Of a DNA stretch of 64,000 nucleotides, positions 1-8,143 are shown piece by piece. The DNA comes from Mesorhizobium sp. GTDB taxonomy: Bacteria; Pseudomonadota; Alphaproteobacteria; Rhizobiales; Rhizobiaceae. The position numbers and the translations under genes are program-made. The DNA is taken from assembly GCA_027492275.1 (NCBI GenBank), contig JAPUFC010000042.1, positions 1-64,000 on the forward strand, written 5' to 3'. The notes under the pieces are model-generated. The model saw only the letters and a list, made by a program, of their open reading frames with translations. It ran no database searches and was not told the DNA's origin. Each line of letters starts with the position of its first letter. Positions within the stretch are counted from its first letter, which is position 1.

Positions 1-327
1 ACCGCACCGCTTCAGCCGCGACCCAAGCCACCTAACCTCGGGACTGAACACCTAGACACCAAGAAAGAGGGCCGCAAAGGCTCCACCCGGAACCAACCAC
101 TTCGCGCGATAGCGTACTCATTTCCTGACCTGTACGCGGCCCGAGCGGTACAGCCGCCCGGCTAGCCGTATCCGCGCATAACCCGCACTGCATGCCCGTG
201 CTGGCTTCAAGGCCAGCTGCGAAAGGTTTGGTGTGGCCCGAAGAATTAGCACCCATTTAGATAGACAGGAGAGGCCCCAACGCCGCCCTCCGCCCCCTGT
301 CCTTGGATTGACTTGGCGGTATCAAGG
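1..327. other. Non-coding stretch left of the insertion sequence
   Basis: No convincing gene is seen here on either strand. The open frames are short and their translations look like random GC-rich sequence. No tRNA cloverleaf, and no tmRNA or RNase P signature, could be recognised. The stretch ends where the left inverted repeat of the IS3-family element starts. It is probably part of the same accessory region as the integrase, but that is inference. Confidence 0.4.
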
Positions 328-360
328 TGAACTGGCCCCCATTTCGACCGGACAGTCGGC
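328..360 (+). repeat. Left terminal inverted repeat of the IS
   Basis: This matches the reverse complement of 1614-1645, with a perfect 15-base inner core and a diverged outer half that contains a one-base indel. It begins TGAACTGG. The exact outer end is uncertain because no target duplication marks it. Confidence 0.65.
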
Positions 361-400
361 ATAACGCGGGAGGCTTGAGGCTATCCTCAAGCACAGGCTT

Positions 401-790
401 ATGGCTGACGATTATCGACGGATCGAACTGATCACCGGCGAGGCACGGCGCCGACACTGGTCAACCGAGCAGAAGCTTCAGATCATCGAGGAGAGTTTCC
501 TCCCGGGCGAGACGGTGTCGTCTGTGGCGAGACGACGTGGCGTCGCACCCAATCTGCTCTATCGTTGGCGCCGTCTGTTGACGGAAGGCGGAGCGGCAGC
601 GGTGGGATCGGACGAGCCTGTAGTCGGGAGTTCGGAAGTGCGACGGCTCGAAGAGCGCGTCCGCGACCTCGAACGGCTGCTCGGCCGCAAGACGATGGAG
701 GTCGAGATCCTCAGGGAGGCGCTGGCAAAGTCGGAATCAAAAAAACCGAGCTTGCGGCTCTTGTCGCAGCCGAGGGACGGTTCCCGATGA
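401..790 (+). CDS. IS3-family transposase OrfA
   Basis: This 129-residue protein has a helix-turn-helix of the IS3 OrfA/IS66 Orf2 type at about residues 18-60 (WSTEQKLQIIEESF, then SVARRRGVAPNLLYRWRR). A leucine-zipper-like coiled coil follows at about 78-110. In IS3 elements OrfA binds the terminal repeats and the zipper allows multimerisation with OrfAB. The frame ends in a TGA that overlaps an ATG in the -1 frame (ATGA at 787-790). An A7 run 45 bases before the stop provides a slippery site, so the functional transposase is probably the OrfAB fusion, with OrfA alone as a regulator. Confidence 0.9.
   Translation: MADDYRRIELITGEARRRHWSTEQKLQIIEESFLPGETVSSVARRRGVAPNLLYRWRRLLTEGGAAAVGSDEPVVGSSEVRRLEERVRDLERLLGRKTMEVEILREALAKSESKKPSLRLLSQPRDGSR
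739..745 (+). other. Probable -1 programmed ribosomal frameshift site
   Basis: Seven adenines lie in the OrfA frame as A-AAA-AAA, ahead of the OrfA stop and inside the OrfA/OrfB overlap. Tandem -1 slippage at this heptamer would leave OrfA and enter the OrfB frame, which is open across the site. A-rich slippery heptamers in this place are the standard way IS3-family elements make OrfAB. No stimulatory stem-loop was modelled. Confidence 0.65.
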
Positions 791-1614
791 GGGCGGTTGC
801 CGAGACGATCGGATTGGCCCGTTCTCATCTTCATGACAAGGTGCATCGGGCGAAGAAGCCCCGCGGTCCCTATCGCAAGCTGGAGGATGATACCCTGGTG
901 CAGCTCGTTCGCCGCCTTGTCGACGAGCGCCCGACCTATGGCTACCGCCGCATCACGGCCCTGGCGAACAGGGAGCTTGCCAGAGCGGGCGAGCCGTCCG
1001 TCAACCACAAACGCGTCTTCCGCATCATGCGCCAGAACAACATGCTGCTGGCCAGGCACACGGGCCGCCGGACCGGCCGTGTCCACGACGGCAAAGTCAT
1101 CGTCATGCGCTCGAACCTGCGCTGGTGTTCGGACGGGTTCGAGATCTCGTGCTGGAACGGGGACCTCATCCGGATCGCCTTCATCATCGACGCCCATGAC
1201 CGCGAAATCATCGCATGGCATGCCGTCGTCGGATCGGGCATCAGCGGCGGCATGGTCCGGGACATGATGCTGGAGGCCGTCGAGAGAAGGTTCGGCGCCC
1301 TCCAGTCGCCGGCGCCGCTCGAATGGCTGACGGACAACGGCAGCTCCTACACGGCCAAAAAGACGCGAGACTTCGCCACCGCGCTCAATCTCATTGCCTG
1401 CTTCACGCCGGTCCAGAGCCACGAGTCGAACGGCATATCGGAGAGCTTCGTCAAAACCTTCAAACGCGACTATGTTCGCATCAACCCCTTGCCGGATCCG
1501 GTCACCGCGCTCGGCAAGCTCGCCGGATGGTTCGAGGACTACAACGAGAACCATCCTCACTCAGGGCTCAAAATGCGCTCCCCTCGGGAGTTCATCCGGG
1601 CACAAACACAATAG
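787..1614 (+). CDS. IS3-family transposase OrfB (DDE integrase domain)
   Basis: Counted from the ATG that overlaps the OrfA stop, the protein is 275 residues. The frame is open upstream to about 565 and is probably also reached by frameshifting. An HTH_21-like segment (PTYGYRRITAL) at about 49-60 precedes the rve/DDE catalytic core. The core acidic residues are visible as Asp116 (WCSDGFEI), Asp183 (LTDNGS) and Glu219 (ISESF), with 35 residues between the last two, the classic D-x35-E spacing. The C-terminus has the usual NENHPHSGL motif. OrfB supplies DNA cleavage and strand transfer. Nothing suggests inactivation. Confidence 0.9.
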   Translation: MRAVAETIGLARSHLHDKVHRAKKPRGPYRKLEDDTLVQLVRRLVDERPTYGYRRITALANRELARAGEPSVNHKRVFRIMRQNNMLLARHTGRRTGRVHDGKVIVMRSNLRWCSDGFEISCWNGDLIRIAFIIDAHDREIIAWHAVVGSGISGGMVRDMMLEAVERRFGALQSPAPLEWLTDNGSSYTAKKTRDFATALNLIACFTPVQSHESNGISESFVKTFKRDYVRINPLPDPVTALGKLAGWFEDYNENHPHSGLKMRSPREFIRAQTQ

Positions 1615-1645
1615 CCGACTGTCCGGTCAAATAGGGGCAACTCCA
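1614..1645 (-). repeat. Right terminal inverted repeat of the IS
   Basis: Read on the minus strand it begins TGGAGTTGCCCC and shares a 15-base core with the left repeat. It begins at the last base of the OrfB stop codon, as is common in compact insertion sequences. Confidence 0.65.
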
Positions 1646-2060
1646 GCACCCAAGCCGGCCCCGAGTAGCATGGGTGCTTGATGATGGCTGGTGGCTGGCG
1701 TGGAGGGGTGGCATGCGGCTGGGCTTGAAGGGACCCGGCGATGGGGGATGGGGAAGGAGGGGAAGGCTGCATGGTGCCTTGAAGTCTGCCAATGACGAGG
1801 GGGTCTATGAGCGCAGCGGGCGGGCATGATGCTGACTTGAAGGACGGTGCCTTCGTGCGATCACATCAGTTGTTCGCTATCGGGTCATTATGGTCATCAC
1901 CTCGGCAGCGCACAGGACCTCAAGTCCACCCAGCATTGCTCCTGATGGGCCTCGTAGCCCCGTTTGTAGGCATCCGCTTGGCATTGCTCGAAGACCAGCA
2001 TGAGCCCAAAGAGCCCTGCCAGCGGCCATAACTGCCGCCAAGCCTCCCCGACGCCCCGCG
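1646..2060. other. Non-coding gap between IS and integrase
   Basis: This stretch of 415 bases has only short, low-quality open frames on both strands. It lies downstream of the integrase gene. No terminator with a T-tract, tRNA fragment or recognisable repeat was seen. It may contain part of an attachment site or the remains of deleted island genes, but nothing in the sequence proves either. Confidence 0.35.
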
Positions 2061-3686
2061 CTAGGCGGTAGACCATCGCTGCCCTCCATCCGAAGCAAGC
2101 TCGAACCTCGGGAACTTCGCCATGGCATCTGCCTGCGTCCGCAAGGTCACCTCACCGTAGCCCCCGCCGATGGAAGCCGGGGCGTGCCCGCAGATGGCAT
2201 CAAGCACGCTGTCAGCTATCCCAGCCTGCCGCCCGATAGTCTTGAAGCTGTGCCTCCAGCCATGGTTGGGGCTAGCCTTGAGGTTCGGGCACGCCTTCCG
2301 TGCAAAGGCCGCTACTTGCCTATTCACGGTCAACCTCGCCGTATCGGTGCTGGCGGGCAGGAACACATGGCCCGCCCTACCCTCCGCCAGTTTGGTAAAG
2401 CCCATCTCCACAAGGTGCTCATGCAGCACCACCGTGCGCTCCTGCTTGGTCTTCACAGTGCCGGCCTCCGGGGCAATGGTGATGGTCCAGACCCCCTTCC
2501 CTACCTCCGTGATGTCCTGCCGGCGAAGCTGGGTGATCTCGCCTACGCGTGCCCCGGTATAGGCGCAGAGCCACGGCACCCAGCGGCGGGCCAGTGCAAG
2601 GTGACGCGGCGCGGCCGTCACGTCCACCGCGAGGCTGGCTCCGAGGATTGTCTTCGCCTCTGCTGCGGTGAAGCCTTTGGGCCTGACACTGGGCCTTACG
2701 TTACGCTGTAGCTTGATGCCCTCCGCAGGGTTGGTGGCCATCTTGTGGTTTGTCACGGCCCACCCGAAGACAGACTTGAGCGACCCAAGGTCTACGGCGT
2801 TGATGGTTGACCGGCTTTTTCCCTCTGCCAGCCGGGCGTCCTTGAAGGCCACCACATCGGCAGGCGTGACGCGCTGAGCATCCTGGTGCCCCAGGTGGTC
2901 AATGAACCGCTCGATGGAATTGCGGTAGGTCTTGCACGTTGCCGGGGTCTTCCCGGTCTTCTCGGCTTCCTTCCACCAGCTATCGAACAGGTCGCGAATG
3001 CCTTGGGCTGGCTCACTCGCCGCGCCGCGCTCCCATTTCGGAAACGTCTGAGGCGGCTGCGAGAAATCTCCCCTTGCGTGCCGCATGCGAAGCGCAAAGG
3101 CATCCTTGAGGCCAATAACCAGCGCCCGACACAGCAGCGCCATAGACCCCTCATCTATCCTCCCGATGCCCTTCTTGAGGAGCAGCCGCTTAGCGTGGGG
3201 TCTGATGAACTCTTCCGGCTCCTGCTTGAGCGCGTTCGGCCGCATCAATGCTTCCGCCACGCTCTCCCAAGCCTCGGGCGGGGTAAGCTCAAAGCCGGGC
3301 TCAGCGGGATACCACCGAGTGCCCGGAAGCGTGGTCTCTGCGTCTATGGCGGCAGTCTTTATCCGCCGTTCGTCCATCCACAGGTCCCGAAGCTCCCCGG
3401 CCAGCGCAAAGGCTTCTTCGGGTGACAGCGGAGGAGCATCGCAGTCCTGGCGCAAAGCCTGCCAGTGGCGGCCCAGGTCCACGTTGGCTTGCGCCTTCCT
3501 GAGCTTGGCCTCGCGCCTGTCCGCAGTCCGCACCGAGAATTGCAGGATGCGGGTCTTGTCGGTGATCCGCAGGCTAACCGCTTGGCCACCGATGGTCAGG
3601 CTTAGGGTCAGCCCCCTCGCCCGCTCAAGCACGTCGGCGGGAATACGGTGGCTGTGATATTGATTGGTCGTTTCGGTCCGTTTCAC
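2061..3686 (-). CDS. Tyrosine site-specific recombinase (integrase)
   Basis: The protein has 541 residues, long for the family because of an N-terminal extension that resembles DUF6538-type integrases. A core-binding SAM-like domain lies at about 225-315 and the catalytic domain at about 335-525. The catalytic residues are visible: Arg380 (YTGARVGEI), His475-x2-Arg478 (NHGWRHSF), His501 (ICGHAP) and the nucleophile Tyr510 (GGGYGEV). Such enzymes integrate and excise phages, ICEs and genomic islands. No xis-like gene, structural phage gene or conjugation gene is in view, so this may be the edge of an island lying to the left. The right flank turns into chromosomal genes within 200 bases. Confidence 0.9.
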   Translation of the reverse strand: MKRTETTNQYHSHRIPADVLERARGLTLSLTIGGQAVSLRITDKTRILQFSVRTADRREAKLRKAQANVDLGRHWQALRQDCDAPPLSPEEAFALAGELRDLWMDERRIKTAAIDAETTLPGTRWYPAEPGFELTPPEAWESVAEALMRPNALKQEPEEFIRPHAKRLLLKKGIGRIDEGSMALLCRALVIGLKDAFALRMRHARGDFSQPPQTFPKWERGAASEPAQGIRDLFDSWWKEAEKTGKTPATCKTYRNSIERFIDHLGHQDAQRVTPADVVAFKDARLAEGKSRSTINAVDLGSLKSVFGWAVTNHKMATNPAEGIKLQRNVRPSVRPKGFTAAEAKTILGASLAVDVTAAPRHLALARRWVPWLCAYTGARVGEITQLRRQDITEVGKGVWTITIAPEAGTVKTKQERTVVLHEHLVEMGFTKLAEGRAGHVFLPASTDTARLTVNRQVAAFARKACPNLKASPNHGWRHSFKTIGRQAGIADSVLDAICGHAPASIGGGYGEVTLRTQADAMAKFPRFELASDGGQRWSTA

Positions 3687-3807
3687 AGGTCGTTCGTCTC
3701 CTTTCTGGGGAGACTGTACGGCAGTTGTGTGTGGGGGTCGGAGAACGAAAAGTGGCGCAGAAGCCGCAACATAGGGGAAATCCTCACGGTTTCACCCTAT
3801 GCTAAGC

Positions 3808-3822
3808 TTAACAGGGCTTTAA
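3808..3822. promoter_or_regulatory. Perfect CtrA-type box (TTAA-N7-TTAA)
   Basis: TTAACAGGGCTTTAA is followed by C, so it matches the alphaproteobacterial CtrA consensus TTAA-N7-TTAAC exactly. It lies 68 bases before the GTG start of the DUF2336 gene and about 120 bases before the integrase start, placing it in the intergenic region between them. CtrA is the master cell-cycle response regulator in this group. Binding here is inferred from the motif only. Confidence 0.5.
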
Positions 3823-3890
3823 CGGATCGGCTCTATTTTGAATCGAAAGCTATCGTCCCAGCTTCCTGAGTAGAGTTCCGGGTAAGTATC

Positions 3891-4916
3891 GTGTCCGCGT
3901 CCGATTTCCGACAATTGACCGTCAAGGACAAGGCCTCCAAGGCGGAGCGGCTGTTCCGCGCCTCGATCACCGCCTTCTGTTCTCTCACCCGCCCCTCGCG
4001 CCGCGACGCCACGCAGCTCCAGGACCTCACCCTTCCGCTGCTCGACCGGATACCGGCCGAAGCGCGCCGCTACGCGGCGGCCGTCCTGTCGGAATGTCCC
4101 GCCTTGCCGCCGGATCTGGTCAAGCGGCTGTGCGAGGATTCGATCGATGTCGCGGCTCCTCTCCTTATCAAGTCCGCCGCGCTGTCCGACATCGACCTGA
4201 TCGCGCTGATCGGCCGCCATGGCGAGGGCCATGCCCGCGCGATCGGACGGCGGCAGGACCTCCATCCGACGGTGGCCGCGCTGGCGGCGGCCGTCGAGAA
4301 GACGGCGCAGGACCGGCCTGCCGCACCGAAGCCGGCCACGCCCGTCGCCATCGCCTTCGGCCCGCAGCAGCAGGTTGCACCGGCCGAAGACGACGGGCCG
4401 CGCTCGGGCGAGGCGGCCGAGAACACGCGCCGCAGGCTGCGCGCCATGATGGTGCCGGCCGGCACGCGCATCGACCCGCTGCGCGGCGTCTCCACCTTCG
4501 CCAAGCTGCGCGAGACCGCCCTCACCGGCAATCTCGTCTTCTTCCAGACGGCGCTGGCGGATGCGCTGGAAGCGCCACTGCATGCCGCGCGCATGATCAC
4601 CGGCGACACCTCGCAAGGGATGTTGGCCGAAGCCCTTCTCAGCCTCGGCCTGACCGAGGAACAGGCCTTCGTCGTCGCGGCGGCCGTCCGGCCGGAGCGC
4701 TTCTCGCATGCCGAGTCGATCCGCCTGTTCCTGACGCGCTATCGCCTGCTGCATCCCGACGTGGCGACCACGCGCACCCGCACGCTCGTCTCGGAATCCG
4801 TCGCGGCGGTCATGACCGCCAGAGGGCATCGCCTGCCGGCCCCGGCCAATGAATCGGTTCGCGGCGAGCCTTACAGAGACTTCGGGGAAGGCCGCCCGCT
4901 CAAGGCGTCTCTATAG
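3891..4916 (+). CDS. DUF2336 domain-containing protein
   Basis: The protein is soluble, alpha-helical and 341 residues long. The DUF2336 signature, a HEAT-like run including SIDVAAPLLIKSAALSDIDL and HARAIGRR, lies in the first third. The family is common in Alphaproteobacteria and has no settled biochemical role. No signal peptide or membrane segment is visible. The start is GTG with a weak ribosome binding site (GGTAAG), chosen because the conserved domain begins shortly after it. The last 17 bases overlap the convergent DUF1491 gene. A perfect CtrA box lies upstream, which suggests cell-cycle control. This gene marks the first likely chromosomal gene right of the integrase. Confidence 0.8.
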   Translation: MSASDFRQLTVKDKASKAERLFRASITAFCSLTRPSRRDATQLQDLTLPLLDRIPAEARRYAAAVLSECPALPPDLVKRLCEDSIDVAAPLLIKSAALSDIDLIALIGRHGEGHARAIGRRQDLHPTVAALAAAVEKTAQDRPAAPKPATPVAIAFGPQQQVAPAEDDGPRSGEAAENTRRRLRAMMVPAGTRIDPLRGVSTFAKLRETALTGNLVFFQTALADALEAPLHAARMITGDTSQGMLAEALLSLGLTEEQAFVVAAAVRPERFSHAESIRLFLTRYRLLHPDVATTRTRTLVSESVAAVMTARGHRLPAPANESVRGEPYRDFGEGRPLKASL

Positions 4917-5247
4917 GCAGGAGGTCCTCCAGCCGGCCGGCATCCGCCTCGATCTCGACCACCCAGATGTCGGGGTCGAACCGCGTCTCGCGCTCCAGCC
5001 GGGCCGTCGCCTTCTCCTCCGAAAGCTGCACGTCCAGTTCCACCAGGAGCCGGTCCTGCGGCTTGGCCTCGTCATAGCTCGTCTGCGGGGCCGGCCCGAA
5101 CAGCCGAGTCTGCCCCAGCCGGTCGCGCAAGATGACGAACACCGCGCCCGCCTCGGCCGCGCCCTTACGCAGCACGGCGGCGAAGCCGCCGCCGGAAAAT
5201 ACCCGGCGGATCAGCGCCGATACCCAGAAGTCGGTGGTGACGCGCAT
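4900..5247 (-). CDS. DUF1491 family protein
   Basis: This protein of 115 residues matches the DUF1491 pattern: it starts with MRVTTDFWVSALIRR, continues with a GGFAAVLRKGAAEAG segment, and ends with an acidic region (FDPDIWVVEIE). The ATG at 5247 was preferred over an in-frame codon at 5310 because family members begin at this motif and the longer form would overlap the upstream gene. It is the last gene of a minus-strand group behind the histidine kinase and the peptidoglycan-binding protein, 28 bases after the latter. Function is unknown. It overlaps the DUF2336 gene tail to tail by 17 bases. Confidence 0.8.
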   Translation of the reverse strand: MRVTTDFWVSALIRRVFSGGGFAAVLRKGAAEAGAVFVILRDRLGQTRLFGPAPQTSYDEAKPQDRLLVELDVQLSEEKATARLERETRFDPDIWVVEIEADAGRLEDLLPIETP

Positions 5248-5275
5248 CGGCTGCTTGCTCCGAGAAGGCGCCGCC

Positions 5276-6058
5276 TCAGTTGGCGAGGCCGATCTCCCGC
5301 ATCTTGGCATAGACCGCCTCGTCCGGCTCGCCGGTCTGCTGCAGGCCGAACAGCGACTGGAACTCCTTCAGGGCGGCGCGGGTGCGCGAGCCGATCAGCC
5401 CGTCGATCTCGATTTTCGCGTTGCCGAAGGCGCGCAGGCCGCCCTGGATGCGCTTTATGCGCTCCTCGTTCGACGCCTGCGTCGCCTGCCCTTCGGCCTG
5501 GAGCACCGATCCCTGCGGGCGCGGCGTCGGGCTCGGCGGCACGCTCGCGGTCGTCTCGTCGGCCACGCCGAGCGAGGCCAGCAGCGACGAATCGATCACG
5601 CCGGTGACCGGCAGAGCGAGCCTCGCCTGATAGGTTTCGACGGCCTTTCGCGTCGCCGGGCCGTTCAGCCCGTCGATCTCGCCCTGGTAGATGCGCAGGC
5701 CGCGCAGCACGGTCTGCACCCGCTCCACGCGCGGGTCGCCGGGATGCGGCATCGGCGCGGGGACTGGCGCGGAGACCGCCGCGGCCTCGGGCCGCTCGAT
5801 GCGGATCACCGTCTCACGCTCCAGGCGCTGCGGCGCGCCGGCGGGAAAACTGCGCGTGGCGAAGAACGCCCCGCGATGCTGGTGCGGCTGGTACCAGAGC
5901 GCGTTGGCCGACACGAAGCTCAGCGCCACGATGAAGGCGACGCCGCCGCCCACCGCCCCCGGACGCTGCGCGGCGAACGCCACCAGCCCGTCGACGCCGG
6001 ACCGCACCAGCCCCTTCTCCTCCTCGACCGGGTCAGCCAGCCTTGCGGAGCGCGCCAT
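5276..6058 (-). CDS. Membrane-anchored protein with two peptidoglycan-binding domains
   Basis: This protein of 260 residues has a short cytoplasmic N-terminus, one transmembrane helix at about 38-55 (VGGGVAFIVALSFVSAN), and a periplasmic part with two PG_binding_1 repeats. The first repeat holds QGEIDGLNGPATRKAVETYQ and the second KIEIDGLIGSRTRAALKEFQ. A Pro-rich linker separates them. Such repeats usually bind the cell wall. No enzyme domain is attached. The ATG at 6058 was chosen; an upstream in-frame ATG at 6073 also exists. The gene overlaps the 3' end of the histidine kinase by 26 bases, so the two are probably co-translated. Confidence 0.8.
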   Translation of the reverse strand: MARSARLADPVEEEKGLVRSGVDGLVAFAAQRPGAVGGGVAFIVALSFVSANALWYQPHQHRGAFFATRSFPAGAPQRLERETVIRIERPEAAAVSAPVPAPMPHPGDPRVERVQTVLRGLRIYQGEIDGLNGPATRKAVETYQARLALPVTGVIDSSLLASLGVADETTASVPPSPTPRPQGSVLQAEGQATQASNEERIKRIQGGLRAFGNAKIEIDGLIGSRTRAALKEFQSLFGLQQTGEPDEAVYAKMREIGLAN

Positions 6059-7871
6059 CGGCCTTCCCCTCATATCTGCCGGCGCCGTCGTCCCTGTCGC
6101 CCGCCGCCAGCGGCAGCGTCGCCACCGAGCCGGCGAGCGGTAGCGCCACCGTGACCGTCGTGCCCATTCCCGGCTCGCTCTCTATCACCATCGAGCCCTT
6201 GTGCAGCCCCACCAGGCCCTTGACAAGGGACAGCCCGAGGCCTGCCCCTTCGAACTGCCGCGTATAGTCGTTCTGCACCTGCGTGAAGGGACGGCCGACG
6301 CGCGCAAGGTCGTCCTGCGACATGCCGATGCCGTTGTCCCTGACCCAGAATTCGAGATGCGTGTCGCCCCTGCGGCAGCCGACGACCACCGTCCCGCCGG
6401 TCGGCGTGAACTTGATCGCGTTGCCGACCAGATTGATGAGGATCTGGCGCACCGCGCGCCGATCGGCATGGATCTCGCCTGGGTCGGACGGCACGTCCAG
6501 CACCAGTGCGACCTGCTTGTCGCCGGCCTGCTGGCTCAGCATGGCGCGGCACAGGTCCAGCGCCTCGCGGAACGGGAAGGATTCGGGATCGGCGGTGTAG
6601 ACGCCGGCCTCGATGCGCGAGACGTCCAGGATCGCGTTGACCACCGACAGAAGATGATGGCCGGAATCGCGCACCAGCCCGACATACTCCTTCTGGCGCG
6701 GGTCGTTCAGCGGGCCCGCCATGTCGTTCAGCAGCATGTCGGAAAAGCCGATGATCGCGTTCAGCGGCGTGCGCAGCTCATGGCTCACGGCGGCGAGGAA
6801 CCGGCTCTTGGCGATCTCCAGCCCTTCTGCGTGGTCCGAAACCGAGGCCAGGCGCTTGCGCAGCGCCGCCACCTCCTCGTTCGACCGCAGCACGGCGATC
6901 AGGCCTTCGGCCCCCTCGCCGCGGCGGATCATCTCCAGCGCGAAGTTCCGGTAGGCGGGGGCGGCGTCCTGCGGGATCGCCGGCAGCCGCAGCCTCAGCT
7001 CGACATGGCGGCGGTCGTCGCCGCGCCGCATGTCGGCAAGGGCGCACAGATACCCGACCCGGTCGGCGACGTGGATGCGCTCGAAAAAGCCGTTCATGTG
7101 CAGGAATTCGGGCGCGAGGCCGAGAAGCTCACGCGCTCGGCCCGAGACGCGGGCGACCTCGCCCACGGCGTTCATCCGCAACACGACGGCGTCGATCGCC
7201 TCTTCCAGCGTCGCCGGTCTTTCGTCACTTCCGGGAGCTTGCAGCACGAGCGACGCCACGCGGGGCGCGACGGAGGCCAGCCAGGCCAGCGGCAGCAGCC
7301 AGTGCGCGGTGTTCGCCGTCGCGCCCGCGAAATGTCCGGCGAGAGCGCTTTGCGCCAGCATCGCGGCGGTCGCGACGCCCGCGCCCCACAGAAGGTCGCG
7401 CTTGCGCCGTCCGACCCACCACGCCTCGAAAGCCAGCGCCGGCAGCAGCAGCGCGGCCGGCGAGGACAAGCCGCCGGCACCAGCGACGACCAGCGCGCTC
7501 AGGCCGCCGGCGGCAAGCATGCCCGCCCGGTCGAGCCCCAGCCGCCCGCCGCGCGAGACGATGGCGGCTCCCGACCAGAACAGCAGGAACGTCGTGGCGA
7601 CCAGCGCCAGCGCCGCCTGCGGTCCGAGCGCGGGCGCGACGGTGCCCGCGACGGCCGCGCTCAGCAGGAAGGGCGCGGTGGCCAGCCAGCCCAGCAGCCT
7701 GACCTCGGCGCGCCGCTCGTCCCTGCCGGCGACGGACGCACGCAGGTGCCCGTCGCACATGGCGGCGACGGCCCTCTGCAGCTCTCCGGTTCGCGTGGAG
7801 GAAAAATCCAACCTTGCCACTCGCTGACGATGCGCCCGAACAGGGCGCGACTCCTGTCCCGAACCTCGCAT
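6033..7871 (-). CDS. Membrane sensor histidine kinase (DivJ-like candidate)
   Basis: The protein has 612 residues. Several hydrophobic helices span about 57-210, a PAS-like segment lies at about 225-330, then come a HisKA domain with the phosphorylated His364 (AAVSHELRTPLN) and a HATPase_c domain with the N box (LINLVGNAIKF, 478-488), G1 box (DNGIGM) and G2 box (GAGLGLSL). Multi-helix membrane region + PAS + kinase resembles the cell-cycle kinase DivJ, but this cannot be settled without phylogeny. No response regulator gene is adjacent, as expected for DivJ/PleC-type kinases acting on an unlinked DivK. A CtrA-like box lies about 100 bases upstream. Confidence 0.88.
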   Translation of the reverse strand: MRGSGQESRPVRAHRQRVARLDFSSTRTGELQRAVAAMCDGHLRASVAGRDERRAEVRLLGWLATAPFLLSAAVAGTVAPALGPQAALALVATTFLLFWSGAAIVSRGGRLGLDRAGMLAAGGLSALVVAGAGGLSSPAALLLPALAFEAWWVGRRKRDLLWGAGVATAAMLAQSALAGHFAGATANTAHWLLPLAWLASVAPRVASLVLQAPGSDERPATLEEAIDAVVLRMNAVGEVARVSGRARELLGLAPEFLHMNGFFERIHVADRVGYLCALADMRRGDDRRHVELRLRLPAIPQDAAPAYRNFALEMIRRGEGAEGLIAVLRSNEEVAALRKRLASVSDHAEGLEIAKSRFLAAVSHELRTPLNAIIGFSDMLLNDMAGPLNDPRQKEYVGLVRDSGHHLLSVVNAILDVSRIEAGVYTADPESFPFREALDLCRAMLSQQAGDKQVALVLDVPSDPGEIHADRRAVRQILINLVGNAIKFTPTGGTVVVGCRRGDTHLEFWVRDNGIGMSQDDLARVGRPFTQVQNDYTRQFEGAGLGLSLVKGLVGLHKGSMVIESEPGMGTTVTVALPLAGSVATLPLAAGDRDDGAGRYEGKADGALRKAG

Positions 7872-7971
7872 CCAGCCTTTAAAGAATGAATAAGGCGGCG
7901 GATTCCCGGCGGGCCGAACCCCCGCATCCGGGCCTCGGCGGGCCCGATTGCGACGGTCGATGGCTTTATGG

Positions 7972-7986
7972 TTAACGCGCGCTTGA
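7972..7986. promoter_or_regulatory. CtrA-like box with one mismatch
   Basis: TTAA, seven bases, then TTGA: one mismatch from TTAA-N7-TTAA. It lies in the intergenic region between the histidine kinase (minus strand, start 7871) and the DUF5330 gene (plus strand, start 8144). On its own this would be weak evidence. It gains weight from the perfect box at 3808-3822 on the other side of the same gene cluster. Confidence 0.3.
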
Positions 7987-8143
7987 CGGCTCCGGCCGGC
8001 TGCCTCCGCACCGCCTCAGGGGTTAAGGATTCCTCTCCGATTTGGCTCGAATGCCCATCGCCGGCTCAAATCCTTCTTGGCACGTTCATGTCATGGTGCG
8101 TCGAAGGGCGGCACGGGAACCGCTCGCCGAAAAGGGTTGCGTC

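Larger units (their letters stand above)
328..1645 (+). mobile_element. IS3-family insertion sequence (IS2-like)
   Basis: The element is about 1.3 kb. It has two overlapping transposase frames (OrfA and OrfB), OrfB lying in the -1 frame relative to OrfA, and imperfect terminal inverted repeats that begin TG and end CA. The inner parts of the repeats share the 15-base core gaccggacagtcggc, and the outer parts differ by substitutions and one indel. Both size and organisation fit the IS3 family. The bases just outside the two ends (caagg on the left, gcacc on the right) do not form a target-site duplication, so the copy may have recombined or be old. Both ORFs are open, so the transposase itself looks intact. 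Confidence 0.85.
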
